A DNA stretch of 64,000 bases, taken from assembly GCA_036274895.1 (NCBI GenBank), contig DASUEU010000050.1:1-64000 (forward strand), read 5' to 3'. Shown one piece after another: positions 53,081-64,000 of this stretch. Positions within the stretch are counted from its first letter, which is position 1; each line of letters begins with the position of its first letter. A program made the translations under genes and the position numbers. The DNA is from CALMKX01 sp036274895 (GTDB taxonomy: Bacteria > Acidobacteriota > Thermoanaerobaculia > Multivoradales > SZUA-115). Under the pieces are notes generated by a model. It did no database searches, was not told the origin of the DNA, and saw only the letters and a program-made list of their open reading frames with translations.

Positions 53081-54424
53081 ATGCAGCCCAGCCACCCCGA
53101 CCACCCCGTCCACCGCGTCATCGACCTGATCGCCCCCGAAACCCAGCAGATCCTCAACATGAGCGTCGAGGAGGCGCGGCTGCGGGTGCTTTCGGGCGAT
53201 CCCCAGGCGGTCTCGGTGATCCACGGCTCCTTCGCTTTGGTGGTGCGGGAGGGTGAGCGGGTCTACCTGGCCAGGTCGCTGGACCGGCCCCTGCGCTATT
53301 TCCTGGCCAAAGAGAAGGACGGGCCGATGCTCGCCGTGGCCGATCGCATCGACACCCTGCGCGCCTGCCTCGAAGCCGAGGGCCACGGCGGCCAGTTCCA
53401 TCCCAGCTACACCCGCATGGTGCCGGCCCACCACGTCACCCAGCTCCGCCTGATCGGCTGCCCGGACCCCAACCCCGTCCATCACCGCTTCTTCGACCCG
53501 CCCCGGGCGGTGATGCCGCCGGACCTCGACCTCCTCGGCCGCACCTACGTCGAGGCTCTGATGTCCGAGCTGCGGGCCTGGGTGGCTTCGATCCCGCGGG
53601 AGGCACCGATCGGCGTGCTCTTCTCGGGCGGGGTGGACAGCGGCTCGGTGCTGCTCGGCCTCTACCGCGCCCTGATCGAGGCGGGGATGAGCCCGGCGCG
53701 GCTCAAAGGCTTCACCCTGGCCGTCGAGGGCGGCGGCTCGGACCTCGCCCAGGCCCGGCACTTCCTCGCGGCCCTCGGTCTCGACTTCCTGCTCGAGCCG
53801 GTCGAGGTACCGGCCGAGGCCATCGACCCCCTGGCCGCCATCGAGGTGATCGAGGACTACAAGCAGCGCGACGTCGAGTGCGCGGCCGTCACCCTGGCCC
53901 TGGCCGACGCCCTGCGCCGCCGCTACCCCGACTGGAGGTACCTGGTGGACGGCGACGGCGGCGACGAGAACTTGAAGGACTATCCGATCGAGGAGAACGC
54001 CGAGCTGACCCTCCGTAGCGTGGTCAGCAACCGCATGCTCTACCACGAGGGCTGGGGGGTGGAGGCGATCAAGCACTCCCTGACCTACAGCGGCGGGCTC
54101 TCCCGCGGCGTGGTGCGCGGCTACGCACCCCTGGCACGCCACGGCTTCGTGGGCTTCTCCCCCTTGATGCGGCCGGCGGTGATCGCCACCTCGGAGGCGA
54201 TCCCCTTCGCCGAGCTGTCCCAAGGCTCCCATGAGCGGCTCTACGCCTTGAAGGGTGAGATCGTGCGCCGGGGCGTCGCCCAGGTGCTGGGCTGCGAAAT
54301 GCCGGTCTTCCCCAAGCGGCGCTTCCAGGAGGGGGCCGTGGGCAGCGAGCTCTTCGCCACCCGCTTCGGCCGCCACCCGGAGCGCTACCGGCAGCATTTC
54401 CTCGCCCTCCACACACCACGGTGA
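53081..54424 (+). CDS. Asparagine-synthetase-like ATP-pyrophosphatase without glutaminase Cys
   Basis: 447 residues. The PP-loop GVLFSGGVDSGS (about 182-193) and the GDGGDE segment mark the synthetase domain. The N-terminal part (about 1-140) keeps a shortened glutaminase-like fold but starts MQPSH, so the Cys2 nucleophile of AsnB is missing. It therefore probably uses free ammonia or another amine rather than glutamine, as in beta-lactam synthetase-type relatives. Its stop overlaps the radical SAM start (GTGA). Product unknown. Confidence 0.8.
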   Translation: MQPSHPDHPVHRVIDLIAPETQQILNMSVEEARLRVLSGDPQAVSVIHGSFALVVREGERVYLARSLDRPLRYFLAKEKDGPMLAVADRIDTLRACLEAEGHGGQFHPSYTRMVPAHHVTQLRLIGCPDPNPVHHRFFDPPRAVMPPDLDLLGRTYVEALMSELRAWVASIPREAPIGVLFSGGVDSGSVLLGLYRALIEAGMSPARLKGFTLAVEGGGSDLAQARHFLAALGLDFLLEPVEVPAEAIDPLAAIEVIEDYKQRDVECAAVTLALADALRRRYPDWRYLVDGDGGDENLKDYPIEENAELTLRSVVSNRMLYHEGWGVEAIKHSLTYSGGLSRGVVRGYAPLARHGFVGFSPLMRPAVIATSEAIPFAELSQGSHERLYALKGEIVRRGVAQVLGCEMPVFPKRRFQEGAVGSELFATRFGRHPERYRQHFLALHTPR

Positions 54425-55344
54425 GAGCGGACCGGGCCGCCAGAGCGCCGGTCGATCCCTGGCGGCCCCTCGGCTGGCTGGCCGAGGAGGAGCGCACCCC
54501 GGAGGGCAGAGTCGTGCCCACGCGGACGGTCTTCCTGGCCGGCGCCGAGTGCCCCTTCTCCTGCGTCTTCTGCGACCTCTGGCGCTACACGATCGTGGGT
54601 GCCACGCCGCCTGGCGCCCTCACCCGGCAGCTCGAGCTGGCCCTGATCGAGATGGGCCCGGTCGAGCCCGGCACCACCTCGATCAAGCTCTACAACGCCA
54701 GCAACTTCTTCGAGCCCCGGGCGGTGCCCGAAGGGGAGGAGGGGCGCCTGCTGCCCCTGCTCTCCCCCTTCTTCCGCGTGGTGGTGGAGAACCATCCCCG
54801 CCTGGCCAGCCAGCGCTGCCTGGCCTTCGCCGAGGCCCTCGACGGCCGGCTCGAGGTGGCGATGGGGCTCGAGACGGTGCACCCCGAGGCCCTGCCCCGG
54901 CTGGGCAAGTCGATGCACCTGGCGGACTTCGACGCCGCTTGCCGGAGGCTCCGGGGCGCCGGTGTGTCGCTGCGCGCCTTCGTGTTGGTGGGGGCCCCCT
55001 TCGTGCCGGCTGCCGAGACGGTGGACTGGGCGGTGCGCTCGGCCGAGCACGCCTTCGCGCAGGGGGTGGGCACGGTGACCCTGATCCCGGTGCGAGGGGG
55101 CGGCTCCCACCTGGCCCGGCTGGAAGCCGAGGGCCGCTTCACACCTCCTCGGCTCGGCCAGCTCGAGGAGGCATTGGAGCGCTGCCTGGCCCTGGGCGGC
55201 GGAGTCGCCCAGGCCGACCTTTGGGACCTCGAGCGCTTCGCCGTCTGTGCCGCCTGTTCCCCCGCCCGGCGGGAGCGCCTGCACCGGCAGAACCTCTCCG
55301 GCCAGGTGGAACCGGCGGTCACTTGTGAGGCCTGCGCCGGATGA
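54421..55344 (+). CDS. Radical SAM protein of unknown reaction
   Basis: 307 residues from a GTG coupled to the previous gene. The 4Fe-4S motif is CPFSCVFC (Cys44, Cys48, Cys51). VENHPRLASQRCLAF, GLETVHPEALPRLGKSM and DLWDLERF recur in a family I recall from Planctomycetes and related genomes. Cys residues near the C-terminus (CAAC, CEAC) could bind a second cluster. It overlaps the flavoprotein gene as ATGA. Confidence 0.8.
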   Translation: MRADRAARAPVDPWRPLGWLAEEERTPEGRVVPTRTVFLAGAECPFSCVFCDLWRYTIVGATPPGALTRQLELALIEMGPVEPGTTSIKLYNASNFFEPRAVPEGEEGRLLPLLSPFFRVVVENHPRLASQRCLAFAEALDGRLEVAMGLETVHPEALPRLGKSMHLADFDAACRRLRGAGVSLRAFVLVGAPFVPAAETVDWAVRSAEHAFAQGVGTVTLIPVRGGGSHLARLEAEGRFTPPRLGQLEEALERCLALGGGVAQADLWDLERFAVCAACSPARRERLHRQNLSGQVEPAVTCEACAG

Positions 55345-56903
55345 GCCATCGGCCGGACGTGGTGGTGGTCGGCTCGGGCTTCGCCGGAGCCCTGGCGGCG
55401 CGGGTGCTGGCCCGGCTGGGCCGCAGGGTTTGGCTGGTGGAACGGGGCCGCCATCCTCGCTTCGCCCTGGGCGAGTCCTCGACACCGCTCGCCGCCCTCG
55501 CCCTCACCCGCCTCGCCGAGCGCTACGACCTGCCCGACCTGGCGCCTCTGGCCGCCTACGGTAAGTGGCTGCGAGCCTGGCCCCACCTCCGGCGGGGGCT
55601 CAAACGGGGCTTCACCTTTTTCGGCACGCAGCCGGACGAACGCCTGCTGGTCGCCGCCAGCCCCAACGACGAGCTCTCCGACACCCACTGGCTGCGCGCG
55701 GACCTCGACGCCTTCTTCGTTGACCGGGCCGAAGCCGAAGGGGTGAGCTTCTTCGACCGGACGACGATCGGCTTGATCGAACGGGTGGGGTCGCGGATTC
55801 GTCTTCGAGGGCAACGCGAGGGCCAGCCGTGGCAGGCAGAAACCGGCTTCGTCGTGGATGCCTCCGGCCCGGCCGCGGTGGTGGCGAAGGCCCTCGGGGC
55901 CGCGGCGCTGGCCTCGCCGAGCCGGGTGGCGAGCGGTTTGGTGTTCGGGCACTTCGAGGAGGTGGTCGAGACCGGCGAGGTGGCCCGCCAGCAGGGCCTG
56001 GCTGTGCCCCCGGGCCCCTACCCGGACGACCGCGCCGCCGTCCACCACCTGCTGGACGTGGGCTGGGCCTACCAGCTGCCCTTCGATCACGGTGTGGTCT
56101 CGGCCGGCGTCGTGCTCGACCACGCCCGGCCGGCCACCCGGCCCCGGTTCGCGCAGGCCGCCCAGGACCCGGCCGGAGCCTGGGCGGCGCTGCTCGCCCG
56201 CCATCCCTCACTCGCGGCCCGCTTCGGTGAGGCCCGGGCCGTGGTGGGTCCAGCGTTCGTGCCCCGGCTCCAGCACCGACTCTCCGCCGCCGCGGGGCCG
56301 GGCTGGCTGGCTCTGCCGAGCACCTTCGCCTTCACCGACCCCCTGTTCTCGACCGGCATTGCCTGGAGCCTGGCCGGCGTCGAACGGCTGGGCCGGCTCT
56401 TCGAGGCCGAGGAGGTGCCGGAAAAGGCCGGGCTGGAGCGCTATGGGGGGCTCCTCGCCGACGAGGCCGACCACATCGACCGCCTGGTGGCCGGCGCCTA
56501 CGCGACCTTCGAAGACTTCCAGCTCTTCGTCCCCTTCGCCCTGCTCTACTTCGCCGCCGCCAGCTTCGGCGAAGCTTCCCGGCGCTTGCTGCCAGAGGCG
56601 AAGGACTGGGTGTGGGAGGGGTTCCTGGGTTGCCAGGACGAGGTGGTCCGTGGCGCACTCGGCGAGGTCCTGGCACGCCTGAGCGGGCACACAGGGCAGG
56701 GGCACTGCGCGACGGACCAGGAAGCAGCTCACTTCGAGAGCTGGATGAGAGAGGCCATCGCCCCGCGCAACCTGGCCGGCCTGGCCGACCCCGCCCGAGG
56801 CAACCTCTATCCGGTGGACCTGGAAGCGCTGGTGGCGAACGCCGGCCTGCTGGGTCTGACCGCCGAAGAAGTGCGGGCTGCGCTGCCGCGGCTGCTGAGA
56901 TGA
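55341..56903 (+). CDS. Halogenase-like FAD-dependent oxidoreductase
   Basis: 520 residues. The Rossmann motif VVVGSGFAGALAARVL is followed by VERGRHPRFALGESSTP, matching the GES-type start of flavin halogenases and their relatives. The halogenase W-x-W-x-I-P site appears as GWAYQLP, only partly conserved, so true halogenation is uncertain and reduction or oxidation of a lipid-like substrate is equally possible. FTDPLFSTGIAWSLAGV is the FAD-binding C-terminal motif. Its stop overlaps the tmk start. Confidence 0.78.
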   Translation: MSHRPDVVVVGSGFAGALAARVLARLGRRVWLVERGRHPRFALGESSTPLAALALTRLAERYDLPDLAPLAAYGKWLRAWPHLRRGLKRGFTFFGTQPDERLLVAASPNDELSDTHWLRADLDAFFVDRAEAEGVSFFDRTTIGLIERVGSRIRLRGQREGQPWQAETGFVVDASGPAAVVAKALGAAALASPSRVASGLVFGHFEEVVETGEVARQQGLAVPPGPYPDDRAAVHHLLDVGWAYQLPFDHGVVSAGVVLDHARPATRPRFAQAAQDPAGAWAALLARHPSLAARFGEARAVVGPAFVPRLQHRLSAAAGPGWLALPSTFAFTDPLFSTGIAWSLAGVERLGRLFEAEEVPEKAGLERYGGLLADEADHIDRLVAGAYATFEDFQLFVPFALLYFAAASFGEASRRLLPEAKDWVWEGFLGCQDEVVRGALGEVLARLSGHTGQGHCATDQEAAHFESWMREAIAPRNLAGLADPARGNLYPVDLEALVANAGLLGLTAEEVRAALPRLLR

Positions 56904-57577
56904 GGGACCCGACCCCCGTGCTAACCTCCGCCCCCGTGCCCGTCACGTTCATCACCTTCGAGGGCCTCGACGGCAGTGGCAAGTCCACCCACTTGCGGCG
57001 GGTCAAGGCGTGGCTGGAGGAGCATGGGCTCGCGGTGGTGGAGACCCGGGAGCCGGGGGGCACGGCGCTGGGCAGCGAGATCCGCAAGCTCTTCCTGGAC
57101 CATCGCTCCGAGATCGCCGACGGCATCGTCGAGCTGCTGATGGTCTTCGCCAGCCGCCGGCAGCACCTGGTCGAGGTGATCGACCCGGCGCTGGCAGCGG
57201 GCCACATCGTCCTGTGCGACCGCTTCACGGACTCCACCCTCGCCTACCAGGGCTACGGGCGAGGCGTGTCCAGGGCAGAGATCGCGCTGGTCGATCACGT
57301 CGCCACGGGTGGCCGGCGGCCGGACCGCACCCTGCTCTTCGACCTGCCGGCCGAGACCGCTCGAGAACGGGGGCATTCGCCCCGCCGTCGCCAGGCCGGT
57401 GAGATCGACCGCCTCGACGCCGAGGAACTGGACTTCTACCAGCGGGTGCGCGACGGCTATCTGACCCTGGCAGGAAACGAGCCGGGACGCTTCCGGGTGA
57501 TCGACTCCTCCGGCCCGACCGAGGCCACGGCGCCTCAAGTGCTCGCGGCCCTCGCTGACCTGGTCGAGCCGCCATGA
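56900..57577 (+). CDS. tmk: Thymidylate kinase
   Basis: 225 residues from ATG 56900, which overlaps the flavoprotein stop (ATGA). A GTG at 56936 (213 residues) is the other possible start and would remove a non-conserved tail. Motifs: GLDGSGKST (P-loop), ETREPGGT, DRFTDSTLAYQG, and an Arg-rich lid. It makes dTDP from dTMP. Coupled to the delta' gene as in many bacteria. Confidence 0.92.
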   Translation: MRDPTPVLTSAPVPVTFITFEGLDGSGKSTHLRRVKAWLEEHGLAVVETREPGGTALGSEIRKLFLDHRSEIADGIVELLMVFASRRQHLVEVIDPALAAGHIVLCDRFTDSTLAYQGYGRGVSRAEIALVDHVATGGRRPDRTLLFDLPAETARERGHSPRRRQAGEIDRLDAEELDFYQRVRDGYLTLAGNEPGRFRVIDSSGPTEATAPQVLAALADLVEPP

Positions 57578-58413
57578 ACCGCACCGCCGCCCTCGGGCTG
57601 GCCCGCGAGGGCCGCCTCTATCCATCCGTGATCCTCTACGGCGCGGGCGAGGAGGGCCGCCGGGCAACCGCCCTCGAGCTGGCGCGGACCCTCCTCTGTC
57701 AGGAGGAGCCGGCGGCGCGGCCCTGCGGCGTCTGCCGCCACTGCCGGCGCATCGCCTGGCCCGAGGGCGAGGAGAGCTCCGCCTTCCATCCCGACTTCCA
57801 CGTGCTGCTGCGGGACTTGAAGACCGCCACCTCGGCGGAGGCGACGCGTGCCTGCCTCCGGGCCGCTCAGGTCTCGCCCTTCGAGGCGCGGGGGCAGGTC
57901 TTCGTGATCGCCAGCGCCGAGACTCTCTCGGGCGAGGCCGCCGACAGCCTGCTCAAGACTTTGGAAGAGCCCCACGTCAGCGCCCCCCGCCACTTCCTGC
58001 TGCTCGCTCCCTCGCGCCTCGACCTCTCCGCCACGTTGCGCAGCCGTTCCCTTTCGCTCTACCTCGGGCCGGCCGAGGACGTCGACCCGGCGGAGATCGG
58101 CGACCTCGCCGCCTCCTTCGGTCGCCTGCTGGGAGCGCTCGGGGGGAGCCCGGGGCTGGCTGCCCTGGCCTGCGCCGGAGAGGCCCGGAAGGCCCTCGGC
58201 GGCTGGGAGGATCCCCGGCAGGGTCGCCCCTGGAGCACCACTGCCGCGGCCCTGGTGGAGGTTGCCACCCACAGCCTGGCCGTGGACCGCCTGCCCCGGC
58301 GCTGTCTCGCCTTGGCCGACGCCCTCCTGCGGGCACCCTCCCTGCGCCTGCGTGGGATCCCCGCCGAGCGCATCTTGGACGGCCTGTTCTCACGCCACTT
58401 GACTGCTCGCTAA
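57574..58413 (+). CDS. holB: DNA polymerase III delta' subunit
   Basis: 279 residues. The Walker A region reads YGAGEEGRR, lacking the ATP-binding Lys, which is normal for delta'. The zinc module CGVCRHC and the sensor-type LKTLEEPH follow. It is a clamp-loader component. The start overlaps the tmk stop as ATGA. Confidence 0.87.
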   Translation: MNRTAALGLAREGRLYPSVILYGAGEEGRRATALELARTLLCQEEPAARPCGVCRHCRRIAWPEGEESSAFHPDFHVLLRDLKTATSAEATRACLRAAQVSPFEARGQVFVIASAETLSGEAADSLLKTLEEPHVSAPRHFLLLAPSRLDLSATLRSRSLSLYLGPAEDVDPAEIGDLAASFGRLLGALGGSPGLAALACAGEARKALGGWEDPRQGRPWSTTAAALVEVATHSLAVDRLPRRCLALADALLRAPSLRLRGIPAERILDGLFSRHLTAR

Positions 58414-58436
58414 ACCGAAGTCGAGCGGCATGGCTC

Positions 58437-58465
58437 TTGCTGCTGCCTAGGCGAGTCCTTACAAT
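58437..58465 (+). promoter_or_regulatory. Predicted promoter of the DsbA-like lipoprotein gene
   Basis: TTGCTG (58437-58442), a 17-bp spacer and TACAAT (58460-58465), with AAGGAG further downstream. Confidence 0.55.
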
Positions 58466-58500
58466 GCCTCAAAACTAGCCACGAAGGAGCCCATCCGATC

Positions 58501-59562
58501 ATGAATCGCCTGTCCTCGCCGAAGTCCGTGTCTCGTGGTCTCGCTGCGGGTGCCATTCTGGCCCTCTTCGGCCTCGGTACCCTGCCCGCCTGCTCCGCTC
58601 CGGAGACCAGCGCCCAGGCCGCCAAGGCCCCTGAGGCCGTTGCCCAGATCGACGGCAAGGCCGTCACCATGGCCGACCTCGAGAAGAAGGCCGCTCGCGA
58701 GCTCAAGCAGCTCGAAGCCCAGCGCCGCCAGATTCTCGAGGGCGCCCTCAACGCGCTGATCGAGGACAAGCTCGTGGAGGCCGAGGCCGCCAAGCGTGGC
58801 CTGTCCGCCCAGGACCTCGTCAAGGCCGAGGTCGATGCCAAGGTCGCCCCGGTCACCGACGCCGAAGTCGACTCCTGGTATGAGCAGAACAAGGCGAGGG
58901 TCAACGTGCCCAAGGAGCAGGTGGCCGACCGCATCAAGGCCTTCCTCGCCCAGCAGCGGTCCCAGGAGGCCCGCACCGCCTTCCTCACCGGCCTGCGCAA
59001 GAGCCACGACGTCAAGATCCTCCTCGAGCCTCCCCGCGAGGACGTCCAGATCGCCGGCGCTCCCACCAAGGGCCCGGCCAGCGCGCCGGTGACCATCGTC
59101 GAGTTCTCCGACTTCGAATGCCCCTTCTGCAGCCGTGTGGTGCCGACCCTCAAGAAGGTCGAGGAGACCTACGGTGACAAGGTGCGCATCGCCTTCCGCC
59201 AGTTCCCCCTGGCCATGCACCCCAACGCCAAGAAGGCCGCCGAGGCCTCCCTTTGCGCCAACGATCAGGGCAAGTTCTGGGAGATGCACGACGCCCTCTT
59301 CGCCAAGCAGAAGGAGCTCCAGGTCGGTCAGCTCAAGTCCCACGCCGGCCAGTTGGGTCTCGACCAGGCCAAGTTCGATCAGTGCCTGGACTCCGCCAAG
59401 TACGCCGCCAAGGTCGATGAGGACATGGCCGCCGGCTCCGCCGTGGGCGTGACCGGCACCCCGGCGATGTTCGTCAATGGCCGTCTGGTCTCCGGCGCCG
59501 TGCCCTTCGAGGAGCTGGCCAAGGTGATCGACGACGAGCTGTCCCGCAAGGGTGGCAAGTAG
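58501..59562 (+). CDS. DsbA-like thioredoxin lipoprotein with SurA-type N-domain
   Basis: 353 residues. The lipobox LPAC at the end of the signal gives a lipid anchor. Residues about 45-180 form a helical SurA/parvulin-N-like region (VAQIDGKAVTMADLEKKA). Residues about 185-350 form a DsbA/thioredoxin-4 domain with the redox motif CPFC and a cis-Pro in VTGTPAMFVNG. It oxidises or isomerises disulfides outside the cytoplasm. Codon choice is strikingly uniform, which suggests strong expression. A hairpin terminator follows directly. Confidence 0.88.
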   Translation: MNRLSSPKSVSRGLAAGAILALFGLGTLPACSAPETSAQAAKAPEAVAQIDGKAVTMADLEKKAARELKQLEAQRRQILEGALNALIEDKLVEAEAAKRGLSAQDLVKAEVDAKVAPVTDAEVDSWYEQNKARVNVPKEQVADRIKAFLAQQRSQEARTAFLTGLRKSHDVKILLEPPREDVQIAGAPTKGPASAPVTIVEFSDFECPFCSRVVPTLKKVEETYGDKVRIAFRQFPLAMHPNAKKAAEASLCANDQGKFWEMHDALFAKQKELQVGQLKSHAGQLGLDQAKFDQCLDSAKYAAKVDEDMAAGSAVGVTGTPAMFVNGRLVSGAVPFEELAKVIDDELSRKGGK

Positions 59563-59581
59563 GGGCGCGGTCTCCGCGCCC
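59563..59581 (+). terminator. Hairpin after the DsbA-like gene
   Basis: Perfect 8-bp stem gggcgcgg/ccgcgccc with a 3-base loop, starting at the stop codon and followed by ttc. Two further palindromes (59594-59615 and 59645-59666) come next. Confidence 0.65.
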
Positions 59582-59593
59582 TTCAACCGGGGA

Positions 59594-59666
59594 GGGCGGA
59601 CACATTGGTCCGCCCCTACCCGAGAAACCGCAAGATCCCTGTGGGGGCCGACCAACGTGTCGGCCC
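59594..59666. repeat. Two related dispersed palindromes
   Basis: gggcggac/gtccgccc at 59594-59615 and gggccgac/gtcggccc at 59645-59666. The second is identical to 137-158. Confidence 0.7.
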
Positions 59667-59711
59667 TCTCCACTTTGTAGGCCGGGGCCTCGCGATATCC
59701 TCGGTCCTGCG

Positions 59712-61157
59712 ATGTCCCGCGACCTGCCCATCCCCGACATCCGCTCGGCCCTCCACGAGGCGGCGGAGCACGTCGCCGACTACCTGGCCAACGTCGAGCG
59801 CTACCCGGTCTTGCCGCCGGTCTCTCCCGGCGAGGTCGCCGCTTCCCTGCCGGAAGCTCCGCCGCGGCATGCCGAGACCCTCCCCGACATCCTCGCCGAC
59901 TACCGCCGGCTGATCGAGCCCAACGTCACCCACTGGAACCACCCCGGCTTCATGGCCTATCTGGCCAACACCGGCTCCGGACCGGGGATCCTCGCCGAGT
60001 TGCTCGCCGCCAGCCTCAACGTCAACGCCATGCTCTGGCGCACGGCTCCGGCCGCCACCGAGCTCGAGGAGAGGGCCTGCGACTGGCTGCGCCAGATGCT
60101 CGACCTGCCGGCTGCCTTCCGTGGCCACATCAACGACACCGCCTCGACCTCGACCTTCCTGGCTCTCGCCGCCGCTCGTGATCGGGCGGCGCCGGAGGGC
60201 CGGCGGCTGGGCCTGACCGGGCTCTCCCGTCCCCTGGTGGTCTACTGCTCCGACCAGGCCCATTCCTCGGTCGACAAGGCCTGGATCGCCCTCGGCCTCG
60301 GCCTCGAGCAGGTCCGGCGGGTGGCCAGCGACGAGGCCCTGCGGCTGCGGCCGGACGCTCTCGAGGCGGCCATCGAGCAGGACCTGGCCGCTGGGCGCCA
60401 GCCCGCCGCCGTGGTGGCCACCGCGGGCACCACTTCGACCGGCAGCCTCGATCCCATCGTCGAAGTGGCCGCGATCGCTCGTCGCCTTGGACTGTGGCTG
60501 CACGTAGACGCCGCCTACGGGGGCGGTGCCGCCGTCTGCGCCGAGATCCGCGCCCAGATGGCGGGCATGGAGGAGGCCGACTCGATCGTCATCAACCCCC
60601 ACAAATGGCTCTTCGTGCCGGTGGATTGCTCGGTGCTCTACTGCCGCGACCCCGGCGAGCTGAAGCGGGCCTTCTCGCTGGTGCCCGAGTACCTGCGCAC
60701 CGCGGACGAGGGGGCGACCAACCTGATGGACCTGGGCATTCAGCTCGGCCGCCGCTTCCGCGCCCTCAAGCTGTGGATGGTGATCCGCGCCTTCGGCGTC
60801 GAGGGCATCATCGAGCGCATCCGCCACCACCTCGCCCTCGCCCAGAAGCTCGCCGGATGGGTCGAGGCCGAGCCCGGCTTCGTGCTGGCCGCGCCGGTGC
60901 CCCTGTCGGTGGTCGCCTTCCGCGCCGTGGGCCTGGCCGACCCCGAGGCCGAGGACCGCTGGAACGAGGAGATCCTCGCCGCGGTCAACCGGCGGGGGCC
61001 GGTGTTCCTGTCGCACAGCAAGCTCGGGGGGCGGCTGGTGCTGCGGGTGGCGATCGGCAACTTGCGCACGGAGGAAGAGCACGTCGCCACCGCCTGGCGG
61101 CTGGTGCGCGAGGAAGCTGCTGCCCTGCGACCGCGATTCGGGAAGGAGGCGGTGTGA
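59712..61157 (+). CDS. PLP-dependent aromatic-amino-acid decarboxylase family protein
   Basis: 481 residues. Group II decarboxylase motifs: NVTHWNHPGFMAYLANTGSG near the start, ATAGTTSTGSLDPI, HVDAAYGGGAA and the PLP Lys in NPHKWLFVP. It is closest in pattern to DOPA/tyrosine/tryptophan decarboxylases. The expected substrate is an aromatic L-amino acid. It is coupled to the deiodinase-like gene (GTGA overlap). Confidence 0.88.
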   Translation: MSRDLPIPDIRSALHEAAEHVADYLANVERYPVLPPVSPGEVAASLPEAPPRHAETLPDILADYRRLIEPNVTHWNHPGFMAYLANTGSGPGILAELLAASLNVNAMLWRTAPAATELEERACDWLRQMLDLPAAFRGHINDTASTSTFLALAAARDRAAPEGRRLGLTGLSRPLVVYCSDQAHSSVDKAWIALGLGLEQVRRVASDEALRLRPDALEAAIEQDLAAGRQPAAVVATAGTTSTGSLDPIVEVAAIARRLGLWLHVDAAYGGGAAVCAEIRAQMAGMEEADSIVINPHKWLFVPVDCSVLYCRDPGELKRAFSLVPEYLRTADEGATNLMDLGIQLGRRFRALKLWMVIRAFGVEGIIERIRHHLALAQKLAGWVEAEPGFVLAAPVPLSVVAFRAVGLADPEAEDRWNEEILAAVNRRGPVFLSHSKLGGRLVLRVAIGNLRTEEEHVATAWRLVREEAAALRPRFGKEAV

Positions 61158-61866
61158 GCACGGGAGCCCTCGAGCCCCGGATGTGTCCCCTGGTCTTCGA
61201 GCGCCGCGAGGAGGCGGAGATGCTCGAGCGGGCACGCGGCTTCTTCCAGCTGATGGATCGCCGCCGCACCGTGCGGGACTTCTCGCCCGAGCCGGTGCCG
61301 CGTGAGCTGATCGAGCTCGCCATCGCCACCGCCTCGACCGCTCCCTCCGGAGCCCACCGTCAGCCGTGGAAGTTCGTGGCGATCTCCGATCCCGAGACCA
61401 AACGGCGGCTGCGCGTCGCTGCCGAGGCTGAGGAGCGCGAGAGCTACCTCGGCGGGCGCATGCCGGCCGAGTGGCTCGAGGCCCTGGCCCCCCTGGGCAC
61501 CGGCTGGGAGAAGCCCTTCCTCGAGATCGTGCCCTGGATCGTGGTGATCTTCGAGGAGCGCTGGAGCCACCACCCGGACGGCAGCCGGCGCAAGAACTAC
61601 TACCCCAACGAGAGCACCGGCATCGCCTGCGGCCTCTTCCTCGCCGCCCTGCACCACATGGGCCTCGCCACCCTGACCCACACCCCCAGCCCGATGGCCT
61701 TCTTGAACGAGATCCTCGGCCGGCCGGCCAACGAGCGCCCCTTCGTGCTGGTGCCCATCGGCTACCCGGCACCCGGGGCCGAGGTTCCGGACCTCACCCG
61801 GAAGGCATTGGACGAGGTCGCGGTCTGGGATCCACAACCGGACACTCTTCGAGCCCCGGCAACGCC

Positions 61867-61870
<4 letters not shown>
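61154..61870 (+). CDS. Iodotyrosine-deiodinase-like flavoprotein (nitroreductase fold)
   Basis: 238 residues from a GTG with a strong AAGGAGG. FMN-binding motifs are RRTVRDF and TAPSGAHRQPW. The substrate-lid residues of human IYD (Glu157, Tyr161, Lys182) align to Glu94, Tyr98 and Lys120 with almost the same spacing, and a THTP segment matches the IYD flavin-contact loop. IYD removes halide from iodo- or bromotyrosine reductively. The neighbouring decarboxylase also acts on tyrosine-like substrates, which supports halotyrosine use. Confidence 0.83.

Positions 61871-64000
<2,130 letters not shown>

Noticed and set aside
57649..57690. Loss of the Walker A Lys in the clamp-loader gene
   Set aside because: A degenerate P-loop is normal for delta' subunits and is not a sign of decay.

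Overview
This 64-kb window comes from a GC-rich bacterial chromosome. It carries type IV pilus genes, S46 and M16 peptidases, OPT transporters, many lipoprotein or secreted proteins and several dispersed palindromic repeat families. From remembered gene content I favour Acidobacteriota (Thermoanaerobaculia or Holophagae-like). No rRNA or tRNA gene was found and no taxonomic search could be run. Most genes sit in tight operons with ATGA or GTGA start/stop overlaps.

Layout. 1-4.6 kb: a possible broken antitoxin gene, a caspase-like/sulfatase-modifying-factor-like protein coupled to a membrane protein, a second small membrane protein, and a PA-IIL (LecB)-type lectin with a structured leader. 4.6-10.4 kb: a six-gene arginine operon, argR-DUF1611-argC-argD-argF'-argB. 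Its transcarbamylase looks like the N-succinylornithine type. 10.4-17 kb: secreted proteins (a three-repeat CC protein and a glycosidase-like protein) and an M16 protease with intergenic-type repeats inserted in frame. 17-20.5 kb: a two-subunit CoA-transferase, a small CRISPR-like array without cas genes, and a Phd/VapC module between two 171-bp direct repeats. 20.5-27.2 kb: the pilT-pilC-pilS-pilR operon ending in a methyltransferase. 27.4-34.2 kb: an ABC exporter, gamma-glutamyltranspeptidase, an acyl-CoA synthetase, a TPR protein and a small secreted WDPWG-repeat protein.

34.6-38.9 kb holds the most striking gene: a 1419-residue TIR-CHAT-NB-ARC-TPR fusion, which looks like an abortive-infection or NLR-like sensor with two candidate effector domains. 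It is followed by a 184-bp MITE-like element. 39-44.4 kb: a polytopic membrane protein, secreted proteins, a cardiolipin-synthase-like PLD and an EEP-family hydrolase. 44.5-53 kb: two OPT transporters flanking a GCS2-CBS ligase, then pntAA and metG.

53-58.4 kb: an operon of an Asn-synthetase-like protein lacking the glutaminase Cys, a radical SAM protein and a halogenase-like flavoprotein, running directly into tmk and the DNA polymerase delta' gene. 58.5-64 kb: a DsbA-like lipoprotein, then an aromatic-amino-acid decarboxylase, an iodotyrosine-deiodinase-like flavoprotein and an S46 dipeptidyl peptidase cut by the window edge. The last three look like an amino-acid or peptide catabolic operon.
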